A DNA stretch of 64,000 nt from Acinetobacter variabilis (GTDB lineage: Bacteria; Pseudomonadota; Gammaproteobacteria; Pseudomonadales; Moraxellaceae): assembly GCF_000369625.1 (NCBI RefSeq), contig NZ_KB850113.1, forward strand, positions 153,850 to 217,849, given 5' to 3'. Made by a program: the position numbers and the translations under genes. Each line of letters opens with the position of its first letter. Position 1 is the first letter of the stretch. This document shows, piece after piece, positions 54,548 through 64,000 of the stretch. Under the pieces are notes generated by a model. The model had not been told where the DNA came from, made no database searches, and was given only the letters and a program-made list of their open reading frames with translations.

Positions 54548-55052
54548 AACTTAATCCCTTAAATCTTTCAGAAATACAAAATGTATACAATATATTTCAA
54601 TAATTATATTATGTGATGTGGTTCTCTATTTTAGATGAATAATATTCAGTTTGTAAGCATTTTTGAAGCTTAATCTGTTGCTTATTTTGTAAGCAGAAAT
54701 GGTTTGGTTCATTTGTTCAATATATTTAAAAGATATGGAAAAAGACTAAGATCAAAAAAATAATAAAATACTGATTTAGTAAAAATTATATTTTTATAAT
54801 ATAAGAAAATTTTACTTAAAAGCTAAATTTTTTATCTAGCCTAATATAATTAAATAGATAATAAATAAAGATTTATTGATTAAAAAATAATCTTTTAAAA
54901 GGTAAATATTTATTTTTCAAAGCCTTCACTATAGGGTGAAAGTTGGGATAAATAAGTGCTCAAAAGGATATCAATTAAATTTGAACACTTATTTATTTTA
55001 GGAAAAGCTAATTTTTTGATTTTACAGTTGTTTTCTCAATGAGAAAAATTAA
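54548..55052. other. Intergenic region between the cyclase and dps
   Basis: Very AT-rich; no gene seen. The only structure is a long hairpin at 54950-54994. Confidence 0.4.
54950..54994 (-). terminator. Hairpin downstream of dps, probable terminator
   Basis: AAATAAGTGCTCAAA and TTTGAACACTTATTT pair over 15 positions with one G-T pair. It is 59 bp after the dps stop on the minus strand, flanked by T-rich sequence. Confidence 0.5.
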
Positions 55053-55550
55053 TTACTCTAAAGTACTTCTTAACATCCAGGCTGTTTTTTCATGCACATC
55101 AAGACGTTGTGTGATTAAATCTGCAGTCGGTTGATCGTTGACTTCATCAACAACTTCAAAAAGATTGCGTGCGGTACGAGCTACAGTTTCATGAGCATTT
55201 ACCAATAAACGCAACATTTCTTGGGCATCTGGTACACCTTCTACTTCTTTAATAGCAGTCAGCTTAGCAAATTGCTGGTAAGTGCCGGGTGCGGCAAAGC
55301 CTAAGGCCCGGATACGTTCTGCAATCAGATCAAGAGCATTCCACTGTTCGGTATATTGGGTCATAAACATGCTGTGCAGACTATTGAACTGTGGTCCGGT
55401 GACATTCCAGTGAAAGTTGTGGGTCATTAAATAGAGGGTATAGCTGTCTGCCAATAATTTAGATAGACCTTCGACGATTTTGGCACGGTCTTCGTAAGAA
55501 ATACCAATATCAATTTTCATAGCTTTAGCATTTTTTTCTGAAGAGCCCAT
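55053..55550 (-). CDS. dps: Dps ferritin-like DNA-protection protein
   Basis: 165 aa; GGAGTAAAAC precedes the ATG. Dps family, ferritin fold; ferroxidase ligands are in [13 protein letters not shown] and [22 protein letters not shown]. Stores iron and protects DNA from peroxide. The katE catalase gene is next door in the other direction, so the region serves oxidative stress defence. Short Lys-bearing N-terminus ([12 protein letters not shown]). Confidence 0.9.
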   Translation of the reverse strand: MGSSEKNAKAMKIDIGISYEDRAKIVEGLSKLLADSYTLYLMTHNFHWNVTGPQFNSLHSMFMTQYTEQWNALDLIAERIRALGFAAPGTYQQFAKLTAIKEVEGVPDAQEMLRLLVNAHETVARTARNLFEVVDEVNDQPTADLITQRLDVHEKTAWMLRSTLE

Positions 55551-56218
55551 GTTTTACTCCTTAACAATTTTGTAGAGAGATATCTTTTAAAATAGAAGTT
55601 TGCCAGTCATGGCTGAAAAGATAGGAAATCTTGGCAGCATGACCTTTTATTTATATGAAATAGATTTTTGCCACTATTTATATGTGGAAATAATTTAAGA
55701 ACTTCTGAGTTATATAGTTTATAGGACGGGCAAAGATATAAGTTTAGGCGTTCTGTATAGCCTGGTGACAGGATTGTAACTGTACAAAGAAATTAGTTTT
55801 ACCTTATAAAACTCAAATGTCTGGATCAGTTTTTTAAAAACTTGTTTTCACTTTTAGATGATTAAGCCTTTATTTCATGATTTTATCCTTTAGTAAAAAC
55901 TATCAGCTTTAAATTTTTTGAACTTTGTGATCTTTACTCGGTAAAAAAAACTGTCTAGTTAAGAAAAATAACAGAACTGTGCCTTTATTAAACAAGCCAC
56001 TACAAAGACTCAGCAATGTATTCGTCAAATCTCGTTATGTTAGGGATACAGACGAAATCAATAAAAAGATTTTCATACTCAGCAACAGCTCACCATATAC
56101 AGATAAAAGTGGAACTTTATTTTTCTGTAAAAACGGCAAGATGTTGAATAAAACTCAAGCGAATTTGAGATAGGCAAAAAAAGACTTCACTAAACTCAAG
56201 ATCAGCAAGGAAAATTTC
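55551..56218. other. Divergent intergenic region between dps and katE
   Basis: About 670 bp with promoters of both genes expected. No RNA gene or clear operator is seen. A 64-codon frame at 55979-56173 is not convincing as a gene. Confidence 0.4.
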
Positions 56219-58342
56219 ATGAAAATTAAGGCGAACAGTCCAGCCACAGGTAAAAATGGTTTAGATAAGCAGAATACCAATAAAAAAAGTGAGCAGCTTG
56301 ATGCATATCGTAGCGACTCAACCGAACAGACACTGACTACCAACCAAGGTGTCAAGATTTCGGATAACCAGAACAGTCTAAAAGCGGGCGTTCGTGGAGC
56401 AACTTTAATGGAGGATTTTATTCTCCGTGAAAAGATTACCCATTTTGACCATGAGCGTATTCCAGAGCGAATTGTGCATGCACGTGGTGTTGGGGCACAT
56501 GGTTTTTTTGAAGCTTATCCAGGCAATGAAAAATGGACTAAAGCCGGGTTTCTAACCAATACCGGTGCTCAGACTCCAGTCTTTGTTCGATTCTCTACAG
56601 TACAAGGTCCTCGCGGTTCAGCAGATACGGTACGTGATATTCGTGGTTTTGCGACCAAGTTTTATACGGATGAGGGTAACTTTGACCTAGTAGCCAACGA
56701 TGCGCCAGTGTTCTTTATTCAGGATGGCATCAAGTTCCCTGATTTTGTCCATGCGCTGAAACCTGAACCACAAACCGAGATTCCATCAGGTGCGTCAGCA
56801 CATGATACTTTCTGGGACTTTGTCTCTCTTGTACCTGAATCTGCACATGCGGTGATGTGGGCAATGTCGGATCGTGCAATTCCACGTAATTTACGATCTA
56901 TTCAAGGTTTTGGTGTGCATACCTTCCGTTTAATTAATGCTGAAAATAAAGCTGTTTTTGTGAAGTTCCACTGGACGCCTAAACAAGGTCTGACACAGCT
57001 GGTATGGGATGAAGCGCAAAAACTGGCAGGTAAGGATCCGGATTTCCATCGTCGTGACCTATATGAAGCAATTGCTTCAGGTAATTACCCGGAATGGGAA
57101 TTAGGTGTACAGATCGTTCCTGAAGAAGATGAAATGAAATTTGATTTTGACTTGCTGGATGCAACCAAAATCATTCCGGAAGAACTGGTTCCAGTGACTC
57201 CAATTGGCCGTATGGTGTTGAACCGTAATGTTGATTATTTCTTTGGTGAAACTGAGCAGGTAGCCTTCTGTCCAGGGCATGTTGTACCAGGCATTGACTT
57301 TACCAACGACCCGCTACTACAGGCACGACTGTTCTCTTATACTGATACTCAGCTGAGCCGCTTGGGTGGTCCAAACTTCCATCAGATTCCAATTAATAAG
57401 CCGGTTTGCCCATTCCATAACAATCAGCGTGATGGTTTGCATCAACGTCTTATTCATACCGGACAGGCCAACTACGAACCAAACTCGATTGATGACAACT
57501 GGCCAGCTGAAGCACCAGGTGCGACTCAGGCAGGTGGTTTCGAAAGCTATCAGGAGCGTATTGACGGTCATAAAATCCGCCAGCGTAGTGAGTCCTTTAA
57601 CGATCACTTCACTCATGCCCGTTTATTCTATCAAAGCCAGGCACCGCATGAGCAGAAGCATATTATTGATGCCTATGTCTTCGAACTGAGTAAAGTACAG
57701 CGCCAAAATATCCGTGAACGTGAAGTGCTTGAAGTGCTGTGCAATATTGACTTGACGCTGGCTCAACAGGTCGCGGATCAATTAGGTATTGAAATCCCAG
57801 CTGAGAAAAAAGCTGCCAAACTGCCTGATGTACTGATTTCTAAGCGTCTGTCTTTTGAAGCGTTTAAACCTGCCGATATTAAGGCACGTAAAATCGCGAT
57901 TCTGGCACATGACAAAGCCAATGAAGCCAGTATTAAAGCTGTACAGGCTTGGGCTGAATCAGAGAGTGCTGTGGCTGATGTGTTAACACCTCGTCCAGGA
58001 CCAGTTCTGAGTCAGCGAGGTACAGTGATCTCATCTGATGGTATGCAGAAAGCTGAACCGTCGATTGCCTATGATGCTGTAGTCATTGTGGATGGTGATA
58101 ACTATGAGATGGTGCTGAAAGATGGTATCGCGACTCACTATCTGCTTGAGGCTTATAAGCATCTGAAACCGATTGTATTCCTGGGAGATAAAGGTCAGCT
58201 GATTGAAGATCTAAAACTGATCAGTGATGAGGGTACTTTAGCAAATTCTCAATTCGATACTGTGCAAGATAGCTTCAAGACCTTGATCATGAATCATCGT
58301 GTTTGGGCGCGTGAATTGATCTCAGAAACTATTCCTGCATAA
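56219..58342 (+). CDS. katE: Large-subunit catalase KatE (HPII type)
   Basis: 707 aa; AAGGAAAATTTC precedes the ATG. Clade 2 catalase: heme-side His in [30 protein letters not shown], proximal heme Tyr region [14 protein letters not shown]. The C-terminal 150 residues form the extra DJ-1/class I glutamine amidotransferase-like domain seen in large catalases ([14 protein letters not shown] onwards). Degrades hydrogen peroxide. Lies divergent from dps. Confidence 0.93.
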   Translation: MKIKANSPATGKNGLDKQNTNKKSEQLDAYRSDSTEQTLTTNQGVKISDNQNSLKAGVRGATLMEDFILREKITHFDHERIPERIVHARGVGAHGFFEAYPGNEKWTKAGFLTNTGAQTPVFVRFSTVQGPRGSADTVRDIRGFATKFYTDEGNFDLVANDAPVFFIQDGIKFPDFVHALKPEPQTEIPSGASAHDTFWDFVSLVPESAHAVMWAMSDRAIPRNLRSIQGFGVHTFRLINAENKAVFVKFHWTPKQGLTQLVWDEAQKLAGKDPDFHRRDLYEAIASGNYPEWELGVQIVPEEDEMKFDFDLLDATKIIPEELVPVTPIGRMVLNRNVDYFFGETEQVAFCPGHVVPGIDFTNDPLLQARLFSYTDTQLSRLGGPNFHQIPINKPVCPFHNNQRDGLHQRLIHTGQANYEPNSIDDNWPAEAPGATQAGGFESYQERIDGHKIRQRSESFNDHFTHARLFYQSQAPHEQKHIIDAYVFELSKVQRQNIREREVLEVLCNIDLTLAQQVADQLGIEIPAEKKAAKLPDVLISKRLSFEAFKPADIKARKIAILAHDKANEASIKAVQAWAESESAVADVLTPRPGPVLSQRGTVISSDGMQKAEPSIAYDAVVIVDGDNYEMVLKDGIATHYLLEAYKHLKPIVFLGDKGQLIEDLKLISDEGTLANSQFDTVQDSFKTLIMNHRVWARELISETIPA

Positions 58343-58349
58343 ATACCAT

Positions 58350-58377
58350 GAGAATAGAAGCTTCGGTCTCTATTCTC
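58350..58377 (+). terminator. Hairpin after katE
   Basis: GAGAATAGA and TCTATTCTC pair over 9 bp with loop AGCTTCGG plus flanking bases; there is no T tract, so termination is uncertain. Confidence 0.45.
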
Positions 58378-58399
58378 TATTTCAAGGAATAAAAAGTTT

Positions 58400-58609
58400 A
58401 TGGCGAGACCAGATCCTAAAAAATTACTGGCACAGATGCAAAATGCGCAATGGAGCAGGGAGCAGGATATTTATCTGATCGAACATAACCATCTACCCAT
58501 GAGTCAACTCAGACAACAATTGCCTTTTAGTGAAGAAGAAATTATGGCACGCCGTAAGGTATTAGGACTGATGACCCGTTTAAAACAGATGAAAAGACTT
58601 TTTCCTTAA
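58400..58609 (+). CDS. Small conserved-looking protein, SANT/HTH-like
   Basis: 69 aa, charged. AAGGAA lies about 12 bp upstream. WSREQDIYLIEHNHLPMSQLRQQLPFSEEEI followed by a Lys/Arg-rich end resembles small helix-turn-helix or Myb/SANT-like segments. No function can be given. It lies 57 bp after katE and 51 bp before the next gene. Confidence 0.55.
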   Translation: MARPDPKKLLAQMQNAQWSREQDIYLIEHNHLPMSQLRQQLPFSEEEIMARRKVLGLMTRLKQMKRLFP

Positions 58610-58660
58610 CTGGCTTTCATCAAATGACCACAATATCGATATTTTTGAGGAAGCACTTTT

Positions 58661-59644
58661 ATGGACCTCAGTTCAATATTAGAAAGATTTAAAAATTCAT
58701 CATTAGAACCTAAAGAAAATATTCAAACGACTTTGAAGGAACTGGTGCAACTTTCGGATCAGGTTCCTTTTCCTGCATCAGGGGAAACTTTAAAACGCTG
58801 GCAAATTTTAAGCCAGATCTCGGCAACCAATTTAAGTCTGGGCAAAATATTTGAGTCGCATCTGGACGCAATTGCGATTCTGCATGAATTAAATATTCCG
58901 GCACATCCTCATCAGCTTTGGGCAGTCTGGGCAGCAGAAGGCGGGCCTCAACCATTGCAGCTGAATGAAGATAAGCTGACTGGCATTAAGACCTGGTGTT
59001 CCGCTTCTAGCTGGGTAGAGGCAGGCTTACTGACTTATCGGGATGAACAAAATCACTCTCAATTGCTAATTGTAGATATGCAGCAGCCTGGTATTCAGCA
59101 TGACCATACTGTCTGGCAAGCTGTGGGAATGCAGCATACATCCACTGCACAACTAGAATTTAATCAGGTTCCTGTCAAAAAAGTCGCTGATCCACATGTA
59201 TATCTGGATCGGGTAGGATTCTGGCATGGAGCAGCAGGCGTTGCTGCTTGCTGGTATGGTGCGACAGTAGCTCTTGCTGAATATCTGCAGCAGGAACAGT
59301 TAAGAAAACCACATATGTATAAAGCCATGTATCTGGGTGAAATCAGCCGTGATCTTTTAGCTACTCAGGCTTTGTTTTATCGGGTTGCAGAATTGATTGA
59401 CCAGCAACCTAAATTTCCTCATCAACTTCAGATTCAGGCTTTGCGCGCGCAGGTTGAAGCCACTGCATTAAATGTACTGAACCAGGTTGGAAAAGCGCTT
59501 GGCGCAGCGCCTTATTGTACCAATTCTTATTTTGCCCAGCTCGCAGCAGATCTACCGGTATTTATCCGTCAAAGCCATGCTGCCTTTGATCTTGAGCGTA
59601 TTGGAGAGCTAAGCGCACAGGAGGAAGAATTATGGGCACTTTAA
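58661..59644 (+). CDS. Acyl-CoA dehydrogenase-like protein in a biosynthetic cluster
   Basis: 327 aa, shorter than usual acyl-CoA dehydrogenases (about 380). The helical N-terminus, a middle beta region (TGIKTWCSASSWVEAGLL; VGMQHTSTAQLEFNQVPV) and a helical C-terminus (GFWHGAAGVAACWYGATVALAEYL) follow that fold. The usual catalytic Glu could not be placed. First of four overlapping genes with PIG-L, methyltransferase and glycosyltransferase; it overlaps the next by 13 bp. The substrate is unknown. Confidence 0.65.
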   Translation: MDLSSILERFKNSSLEPKENIQTTLKELVQLSDQVPFPASGETLKRWQILSQISATNLSLGKIFESHLDAIAILHELNIPAHPHQLWAVWAAEGGPQPLQLNEDKLTGIKTWCSASSWVEAGLLTYRDEQNHSQLLIVDMQQPGIQHDHTVWQAVGMQHTSTAQLEFNQVPVKKVADPHVYLDRVGFWHGAAGVAACWYGATVALAEYLQQEQLRKPHMYKAMYLGEISRDLLATQALFYRVAELIDQQPKFPHQLQIQALRAQVEATALNVLNQVGKALGAAPYCTNSYFAQLAADLPVFIRQSHAAFDLERIGELSAQEEELWAL

Positions 59645-60417
59645 AACATGAGATTGTCGAAGATCGTGTGATCCATGGGGAAGGGACACGGGTAGAAGAC
59701 TGGCGTAACTGCGAAATATTACAGCAGATGCCAGAATTTGATATTTCCAGTGTAATTCCTGCAGATGCCAGAGTCTGTATTGTGGCACCGCATCCGGATG
59801 ATGAAATTCTGGGATGTGGTGGACTGATGCAACGTCTGGATAAACTCGGCTATAAGATTGTACTGTTTGCAGTAACTAATGGTACGGCCAGCCATCCCGG
59901 TTCGAGTCTGTATACGCCAGAAGAGCTGAACCAGATTCGTCCAGCAGAAACGCGTCAGGCTCTGGAAGAATTGTCCTTAGAACAGCCGGTTCTTCGGATT
60001 GCTTTGGATATTCAGGATGGAAAAGTGGCCGAGCAGCGAGGTTTGCTCAAACAGCAATTGCATTCGTATTTGCAGCCTAATGATATATTGGTCACGACTT
60101 TTGTTCATGATGGGCATCCAGACCATGAAATAACTGGTCAGGTCGTCCAGCAGCTCGCGACTGAGTTACAGTTACCTTATATTCAAGTTTTAATCTGGGC
60201 ATGGCACTGGGCTACACCAGGAGATACTCGAATTCCGTGGGCTGTTGCGCACAAACTCAGGCTGACAGATGAAGAATTAAAATGTAAAGCCCGAGCTGCA
60301 CGATGTTTCAAGAGTCAGATTGAGAATGACCCGACGACAGAACAGGCACCGATTGTCCCTGAACATGCATTGGAGCGTGTTTTACAGCCATGGGAGGTTT
60401 ATCTGTATGAACAGTAA
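59632..60417 (+). CDS. PIG-L/LmbE-family deacetylase
   Basis: 261 aa; CAGGAGGAA precedes the ATG. Zinc-dependent N-deacetylase of the PIG-L (GlcNAc-PI deacetylase/LmbE) family: VAPHPDDEILGCGG and VHDGHPDHE. These enzymes remove acetyl groups from N-acetylglucosamine-type sugars. Overlaps both neighbours, so it is co-translated with the methyltransferase that follows. Confidence 0.85.
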   Translation: MGTLKHEIVEDRVIHGEGTRVEDWRNCEILQQMPEFDISSVIPADARVCIVAPHPDDEILGCGGLMQRLDKLGYKIVLFAVTNGTASHPGSSLYTPEELNQIRPAETRQALEELSLEQPVLRIALDIQDGKVAEQRGLLKQQLHSYLQPNDILVTTFVHDGHPDHEITGQVVQQLATELQLPYIQVLIWAWHWATPGDTRIPWAVAHKLRLTDEELKCKARAARCFKSQIENDPTTEQAPIVPEHALERVLQPWEVYLYEQ

Positions 60418-61021
60418 ATCAACTTATGATCATGCCTATTTTGATGCTTTATATGCGCTGAATCAGGGAGATCCATGGCATTATGAACAGCGCTGGTATG
60501 AACAGCGTAAACGTCAGATTTGTAAAGCGCTCTTGCCCAAACTGCATTTTGAATCTGCCATAGAAGTCGGTTGTAGTAATGGCATGCTAAGTCAGGAACT
60601 AGCTCCTCATACCGGAGAACTCATCTGTCTGGATGCCAATACGACAGCGATCCGGCTGGCGCAACAACGTCTGCAAGATTATTCTCATGTCAATTTTGTC
60701 CAAGGCATTGTTCCGGAAGACTTGCCAGAGCGTAAGTTCCAGCTAATTGTACTGAGTGAGGTTTTATATTATCTGGATCAGGCCGCTTTAGAGAAATTGA
60801 CCCACTGGTTGCAACGCGCCCTTGATGCAGAAGGCTGTATTCTGGCTTGTCACTGGCGGGCACCGATTTCAGGTTTTAGCTTTACTGGTGATGATATTCA
60901 TGACCATCTAAATACTCACCTGCCTTATAAAAAATGTTCACAACTTCAGGAACCTGATTTTCTGGTTGATGTCTGGATAAATAGCCCACAGTCTGTGGCA
61001 GAGCAAGAGGGCCTTAAATGA
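60407..61021 (+). CDS. Class I SAM-dependent methyltransferase (NodS-like)
   Basis: 204 aa from ATG 60407, with GGGAGG 9 bp upstream; the frame also extends upstream into the PIG-L gene but has no good site there. SAM-binding motif AIEVGCSNGMLSQELA, acidic end LICLDAN, and LIVLSEVLYYLDQ. The pattern is like NodS N-methyltransferases that act on a free amine of an aminosugar. After the PIG-L deacetylase this is a sensible next step. The stop overlaps the next start (ATGA). Confidence 0.75.
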   Translation: MNSKSTYDHAYFDALYALNQGDPWHYEQRWYEQRKRQICKALLPKLHFESAIEVGCSNGMLSQELAPHTGELICLDANTTAIRLAQQRLQDYSHVNFVQGIVPEDLPERKFQLIVLSEVLYYLDQAALEKLTHWLQRALDAEGCILACHWRAPISGFSFTGDDIHDHLNTHLPYKKCSQLQEPDFLVDVWINSPQSVAEQEGLK

Positions 61022-61731
61022 ATAAAATTGGCGTGGTCATTCCTGCCTGTAATGAAGAAGCCTATATAGAACGTTGCCTGCTGGCCTTAAAAAAAGCACA
61101 ATTTGAATTTTATCAATACCTTGGTTCATCTGGAAATATTCCCGAGATTAAGATTTTAGTTGTCTTAGACAGTTGTACCGATCAAACCGCGATCAAAACG
61201 GTGCAACTGGGGGTAGAAGTCATTAGTTGTGACTTTCGTTCGGTGGGTAAGACCCGTCATTTAGGAATTCAAAAAGTAATTGAACAAGGATGCGACTGGA
61301 TCTGTTGTACCGATGCGGATTCATGTGTTCAGGAGGACTGGTTCAAAACCATGTGGCAGCACCAACCCACTGACGCAATTTGTGGGGTAGTTGAAGTGGA
61401 CGAATGGAAAAATTTTAGCCCGGAAGCCCGATTGAAATATTTAGGTCACTATCAGGACAAAATGGATCATCGGCATATTCATGGTGCAAATTTATGTTTT
61501 AAAACAAGTATATATAATAATTTTGATGGGTTTAACCAGTTAGATTGTCATGAAGATGTCGACTTTGTTCGCCGTTTACAACAGGCAGGAGTCAATATTA
61601 CCTGGTCCAATCAATTAAGGGTAACAACCAGTAGTCGGCTACAGTCAAAAGTTGCTAAAGGTTTCGCCTGTTTTTTGCAAAATCTTGAGTTACAGGAAGT
61701 AATGAAAAAACCGATCAGCATATACAAATAA
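61018..61731 (+). CDS. Family 2 glycosyltransferase
   Basis: 237 aa. GT-A fold glycosyltransferase: VVIPACNEEAYIERCLLAL at the start, nucleotide-sugar site with DADSCVQEDW, and HGANLCFKTSIY followed by CHEDVDFVRRL. No membrane segment is seen, so it acts in the cytoplasm. Last of the four-gene cluster, coupled to the methyltransferase by an ATGA overlap. Confidence 0.8.
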   Translation: MNKIGVVIPACNEEAYIERCLLALKKAQFEFYQYLGSSGNIPEIKILVVLDSCTDQTAIKTVQLGVEVISCDFRSVGKTRHLGIQKVIEQGCDWICCTDADSCVQEDWFKTMWQHQPTDAICGVVEVDEWKNFSPEARLKYLGHYQDKMDHRHIHGANLCFKTSIYNNFDGFNQLDCHEDVDFVRRLQQAGVNITWSNQLRVTTSSRLQSKVAKGFACFLQNLELQEVMKKPISIYK

Positions 61732-61843
61732 AACTATAAAATTATAAATTTTATACAATCAATTACTTGTAAAAAAATTAAAAATTCATTTCTAAAAGCT
61801 ATTTCATTTAGAAAAATTCTGTTTATAATTCACACAAATTAAG

Positions 61844-61886
61844 CCCTGCTACTTATATTTTTCAGCTATAAGTTCGCGGGGTTTTT
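61844..61886 (+). terminator. Terminator after the four-gene cluster
   Basis: CCCTGCTACTTATA and TATAAGTTCGCGGGG pair with one bulge, then TTTTTC. It lies 112 bp after the glycosyltransferase gene and 50 bp before the MFS gene, so an attenuator role for the MFS gene is also possible. Confidence 0.6.
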
Positions 61887-61935
61887 CTATGGATGATCGG
61901 TAATGGATGCCTGAGCTCTTTCTTTTGGAATGACA

Positions 61936-63180
61936 ATGTTAAATTCACAGCTAATTTCTCGTCTTCAGTCTCCATCACCGTATCTCTGGCAGAAAATCGC
62001 CACTGCACTGTGTTTTTTTAGTCTAGGTTTTAGTACAGCTGCCTGGGCACCATTAATTCCTTATGCGCAGCAGCGCTTATTGCTGAACCATGCTGACTTT
62101 GGTTTACTTTTGCTATGTGCCGGAGTTGGCTCAATGCTGGCCATGCCATTGGCAGGTCGTATGGCGAGCAAGTTTGGTTGCCGTACAGTACTGGCTGTTA
62201 TTCTGGCTGCATTTCTGTTCATCTTGCCAGCGCTAGCGATTAGTCCTACCAGCTTGATGATGGCAATTACCTTGTTTTTCTTTGGCGCCAGTGCTGGTGC
62301 TTTGGGGGTAACCGTAAATATTCAGGCTGCCCAGATTGAAAAACTCATGGATAAAAGCTTGATGTCGGGTTTCCATGGCGTATGTAGCTTGGGTGGCCTG
62401 GTCGGTGTATTGGGCATGACCACGTTAATGGGATTTGGTCTGGCACCTTTAACTGGCGCACTGGTCGTAAGTGTGATGTTGCTTGCGATTACGATGCTGG
62501 CAATTCCATTCTGCTTAAGTGGTCAGTCATCAACTACAGAAGAGGCTACTACAATAGAAAAACCTGCGAAAAAAGCGCTACCAACATTCGCAATTTTAGG
62601 TATTGGCCTGATCTGTTTTGTATCCTTCCTGTCTGAAGGTGCAGCGATGGACTGGAGCGGTATTTATCTGGCAACCCAGTTTAACGTACCTGCAGCGCAT
62701 ACCGGTCTGGCTTATAGTTTCTTTGCTGGCTTGATGGTGCTTGGACGTTTTAGCGGTCATCTCATCATTCAAAGCTTGGGTGAAAAAACTACTATCTTAC
62801 TAAGTGCTTTGCTGGCTGCAGCAGGCTTATTTATGGTGATCTTTGCACCAGTATGGCAAGTCGTTTTAACTGGTTATGCGATCTTGGGTCTAGGTAGTGC
62901 TAACATCGTCCCATTGATGTTCTCTCGTGCAGGACGTCAAAAATCTATGGCTTCTCATGTAGCATTATCCTATGTATCGGTATTTGCTTATACCGGGTCA
63001 TTGATCGGACCAGCGCTAGTAGGTTTCGGTAGTGAAATTATCGGTTTACGTTTAGTGTTTACAGTCATCGCAGTTGCTTTAATGAGTATTGTAATCCTGA
63101 ACCATCTAACTGCTGGGCACAAAGAATCAGAAAAAGCAGAAGGTCTTATTGCCGGCCTAAATCACAAAACACCAGCATAA
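61936..63180 (+). CDS. MFS transporter (YbjJ-like)
   Basis: 414 aa from ATG 61936 (GGA 7 bp before; ATG 61930 is an alternative). Twelve predicted membrane helices, with the MFS loop GRMASKFGCRTVLA between helices 2 and 3 and a central hydrophilic loop around residue 200. LGFSTAAWAPLIPYAQQRL at the start is like YbjJ-type carriers of unknown substrate. Convergent with otsA; the terminator overlaps the stop codon. Confidence 0.78.
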   Translation: MLNSQLISRLQSPSPYLWQKIATALCFFSLGFSTAAWAPLIPYAQQRLLLNHADFGLLLLCAGVGSMLAMPLAGRMASKFGCRTVLAVILAAFLFILPALAISPTSLMMAITLFFFGASAGALGVTVNIQAAQIEKLMDKSLMSGFHGVCSLGGLVGVLGMTTLMGFGLAPLTGALVVSVMLLAITMLAIPFCLSGQSSTTEEATTIEKPAKKALPTFAILGIGLICFVSFLSEGAAMDWSGIYLATQFNVPAAHTGLAYSFFAGLMVLGRFSGHLIIQSLGEKTTILLSALLAAAGLFMVIFAPVWQVVLTGYAILGLGSANIVPLMFSRAGRQKSMASHVALSYVSVFAYTGSLIGPALVGFGSEIIGLRLVFTVIAVALMSIVILNHLTAGHKESEKAEGLIAGLNHKTPA

Positions 63181-63194
63181 AGCTGGTGTTTTTT
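63167..63194. terminator. Terminator between MFS and otsA genes
   Basis: AAAACACCAGC-ATAA-AGCTGGTGTTTTTT; the loop contains the stop codon of the MFS gene. Likely works in both directions. Confidence 0.85.
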
Positions 63195-63211
63195 TATAGG
63201 CTTTTCAGACC

Positions 63212-64000
63212 TTAGGCATGCATATTGAACTGGGTCGAAATGCCTTTGGCCACTGGTCGATAAATTCGCAAGCTTTGTGATTTTTTCAGATCAGACAGGA
63301 ACTGATCACGCCAGCGAATGATATCGAAATTCTTCAAGCCTTGCTGTAAATAGCGGTAACGTTCCAAACGTTCCGACTTAGGCATACGCAAGGCTCTTTT
63401 CAAGGCTTTGGCCATACTGTCCTGATCATAAGGATCGACCAGTAAGGCTTCTTTCATTTGCTCGGCAGCCCCGGCATATTTAGACAGAATTAATACGCCA
63501 GGATCAAGCGGGTCTTGCGCAGCAATATATTCTTTGGCCACCAGATTCATCCCGTCACGGATTGAATTCACCCAGCAAATATCTGCCTTACGGTAGAGCT
63601 GCATCAGGGCTTCATGACCTAAAGTGTCATAGCTACAGTCAAAAGGCAGCCAGTTTGCATTGCCATGCTGATGGTTTAAATTCTGCACCGCAGCCTGGAA
63701 CTGTTCATAGAGTTTTTTATAGCTGTTCACATCCAGTCGGCATGGGCAGGCAATCTGTAATTGCTGGAACTGATTTTTAAATTCAGGCTGTTCATCCAGC
63801 AACTCCTGGAATGCATGAATTTTCTCCAGTAGCCCTTTACTGTAGTCAATCCGGTCAACCGAAATAATGGTCTTATGGGCATGTGCTTTATCCAGATCAA
63901 AGGGCAGGTCAGTAACTTGACTCTCAGCAGCCTGCTTCTGAATTTGTGCCGGATGTACACCGATTGGATAAGCTTTCACATAAATCCGTTTAGACTGATA
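63212..64000 (-). CDS. otsA: Trehalose-6-phosphate synthase OtsA, C-terminal part
   Basis: About 262 codons, open to the right edge; the N-terminal part lies outside the window. The frame reads through to base 64000 with no start codon needed (YQSKRIYVKAYPIGVHP). GT20 motifs: PIGVHPAQ, SVDRIDYSKGLLEKI, RDGMNLVAKEYIA and KYAGAAEQMKEALLVDPYD. Makes trehalose 6-phosphate from UDP-glucose and glucose 6-phosphate, for osmotic and desiccation tolerance; otsB is usually next to it in Acinetobacter, out of view. Confidence 0.92.
   Translation of the reverse strand, partial: YQSKRIYVKAYPIGVHPAQIQKQAAESQVTDLPFDLDKAHAHKTIISVDRIDYSKGLLEKIHAFQELLDEQPEFKNQFQQLQIACPCRLDVNSYKKLYEQFQAAVQNLNHQHGNANWLPFDCSYDTLGHEALMQLYRKADICWVNSIRDGMNLVAKEYIAAQDPLDPGVLILSKYAGAAEQMKEALLVDPYDQDSMAKALKRALRMPKSERLERYRYLQQGLKNFDIIRWRDQFLSDLKKSQSLRIYRPVAKGISTQFNMHA

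Noticed and set aside
55979..56173. Small gene between dps and katE (64 codons, GTG start)
   Set aside because: No ribosome site and no recognisable protein features; probably untranslated upstream region of katE.

Overview
The window looks like chromosome of an Acinetobacter species. It is AT-rich. It carries insertion sequences that resemble ISAba13 and ISAba11, the CntA/CntB carnitine oxygenase cluster in the arrangement described for A. baumannii, and typical Acinetobacter nas/moa, katE, dps and otsA genes. The species cannot be fixed from the sequence alone.

Left part (1-9.6 kb) is a defence island. A RepA/AAA_25-type ATPase gene is flanked by three arrays of 8-9 bp direct repeats. It is followed by a tightly packed operon that reads as a type II CBASS anti-phage system: HNH-SAVED effector (Cap5) with an extra N-terminal region, DEDDh 3'-5' exonuclease, CD-NTase ending in Gly, E2-E1 protein (Cap2) and JAMM protease (Cap3). 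The last gene of the same run is an AbiEi/DUF6088-like protein without its usual toxin partner. A convergent gene with a HEPN-like RNARAH motif closes the island.

9.6-14 kb holds codB, a PucR-type regulator and codA (cytosine uptake and deamination) behind a clear sigma-54 promoter. 14-31.5 kb holds a decayed IS5-type element, a FAD-linked D-2-hydroxyacid dehydrogenase, a porin, and the carnitine pathway (LysR regulator, D-malate dehydrogenase, BCCT carrier, alpha/beta hydrolase, CntA, aldehyde dehydrogenase, CntB). A decayed IS3 element and a lipoprotein-type subtilisin autotransporter follow. At 31.97 kb there is the 3' end of a tmRNA gene without its body, an attachment-site scar, followed by an integrase gene cut off after 91 codons by an intact IS5-type element.

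33.5-49.2 kb is assimilatory nitrate reduction and molybdenum cofactor supply: nitrate carrier, NirB, a NirD-flavoprotein fusion, NasA and MobA behind one sigma-54 promoter; then MoaA, MoaD, MoaE, a MoaC-MoaB fusion, MoeA and ModABC behind a second sigma-54 promoter. With codBA this gives three sigma-54 promoters on nitrogen-related operons.

49-64 kb has a GAF/PAS/GGDEF/EAL protein, a diguanylate cyclase gene interrupted by an ISAba11-like element with a perfect 5-bp target duplication, dps, katE, a four-gene cluster of unknown product (acyl-CoA dehydrogenase-like, PIG-L deacetylase, methyltransferase, glycosyltransferase), an MFS transporter and the 3' part of otsA running off the right edge.
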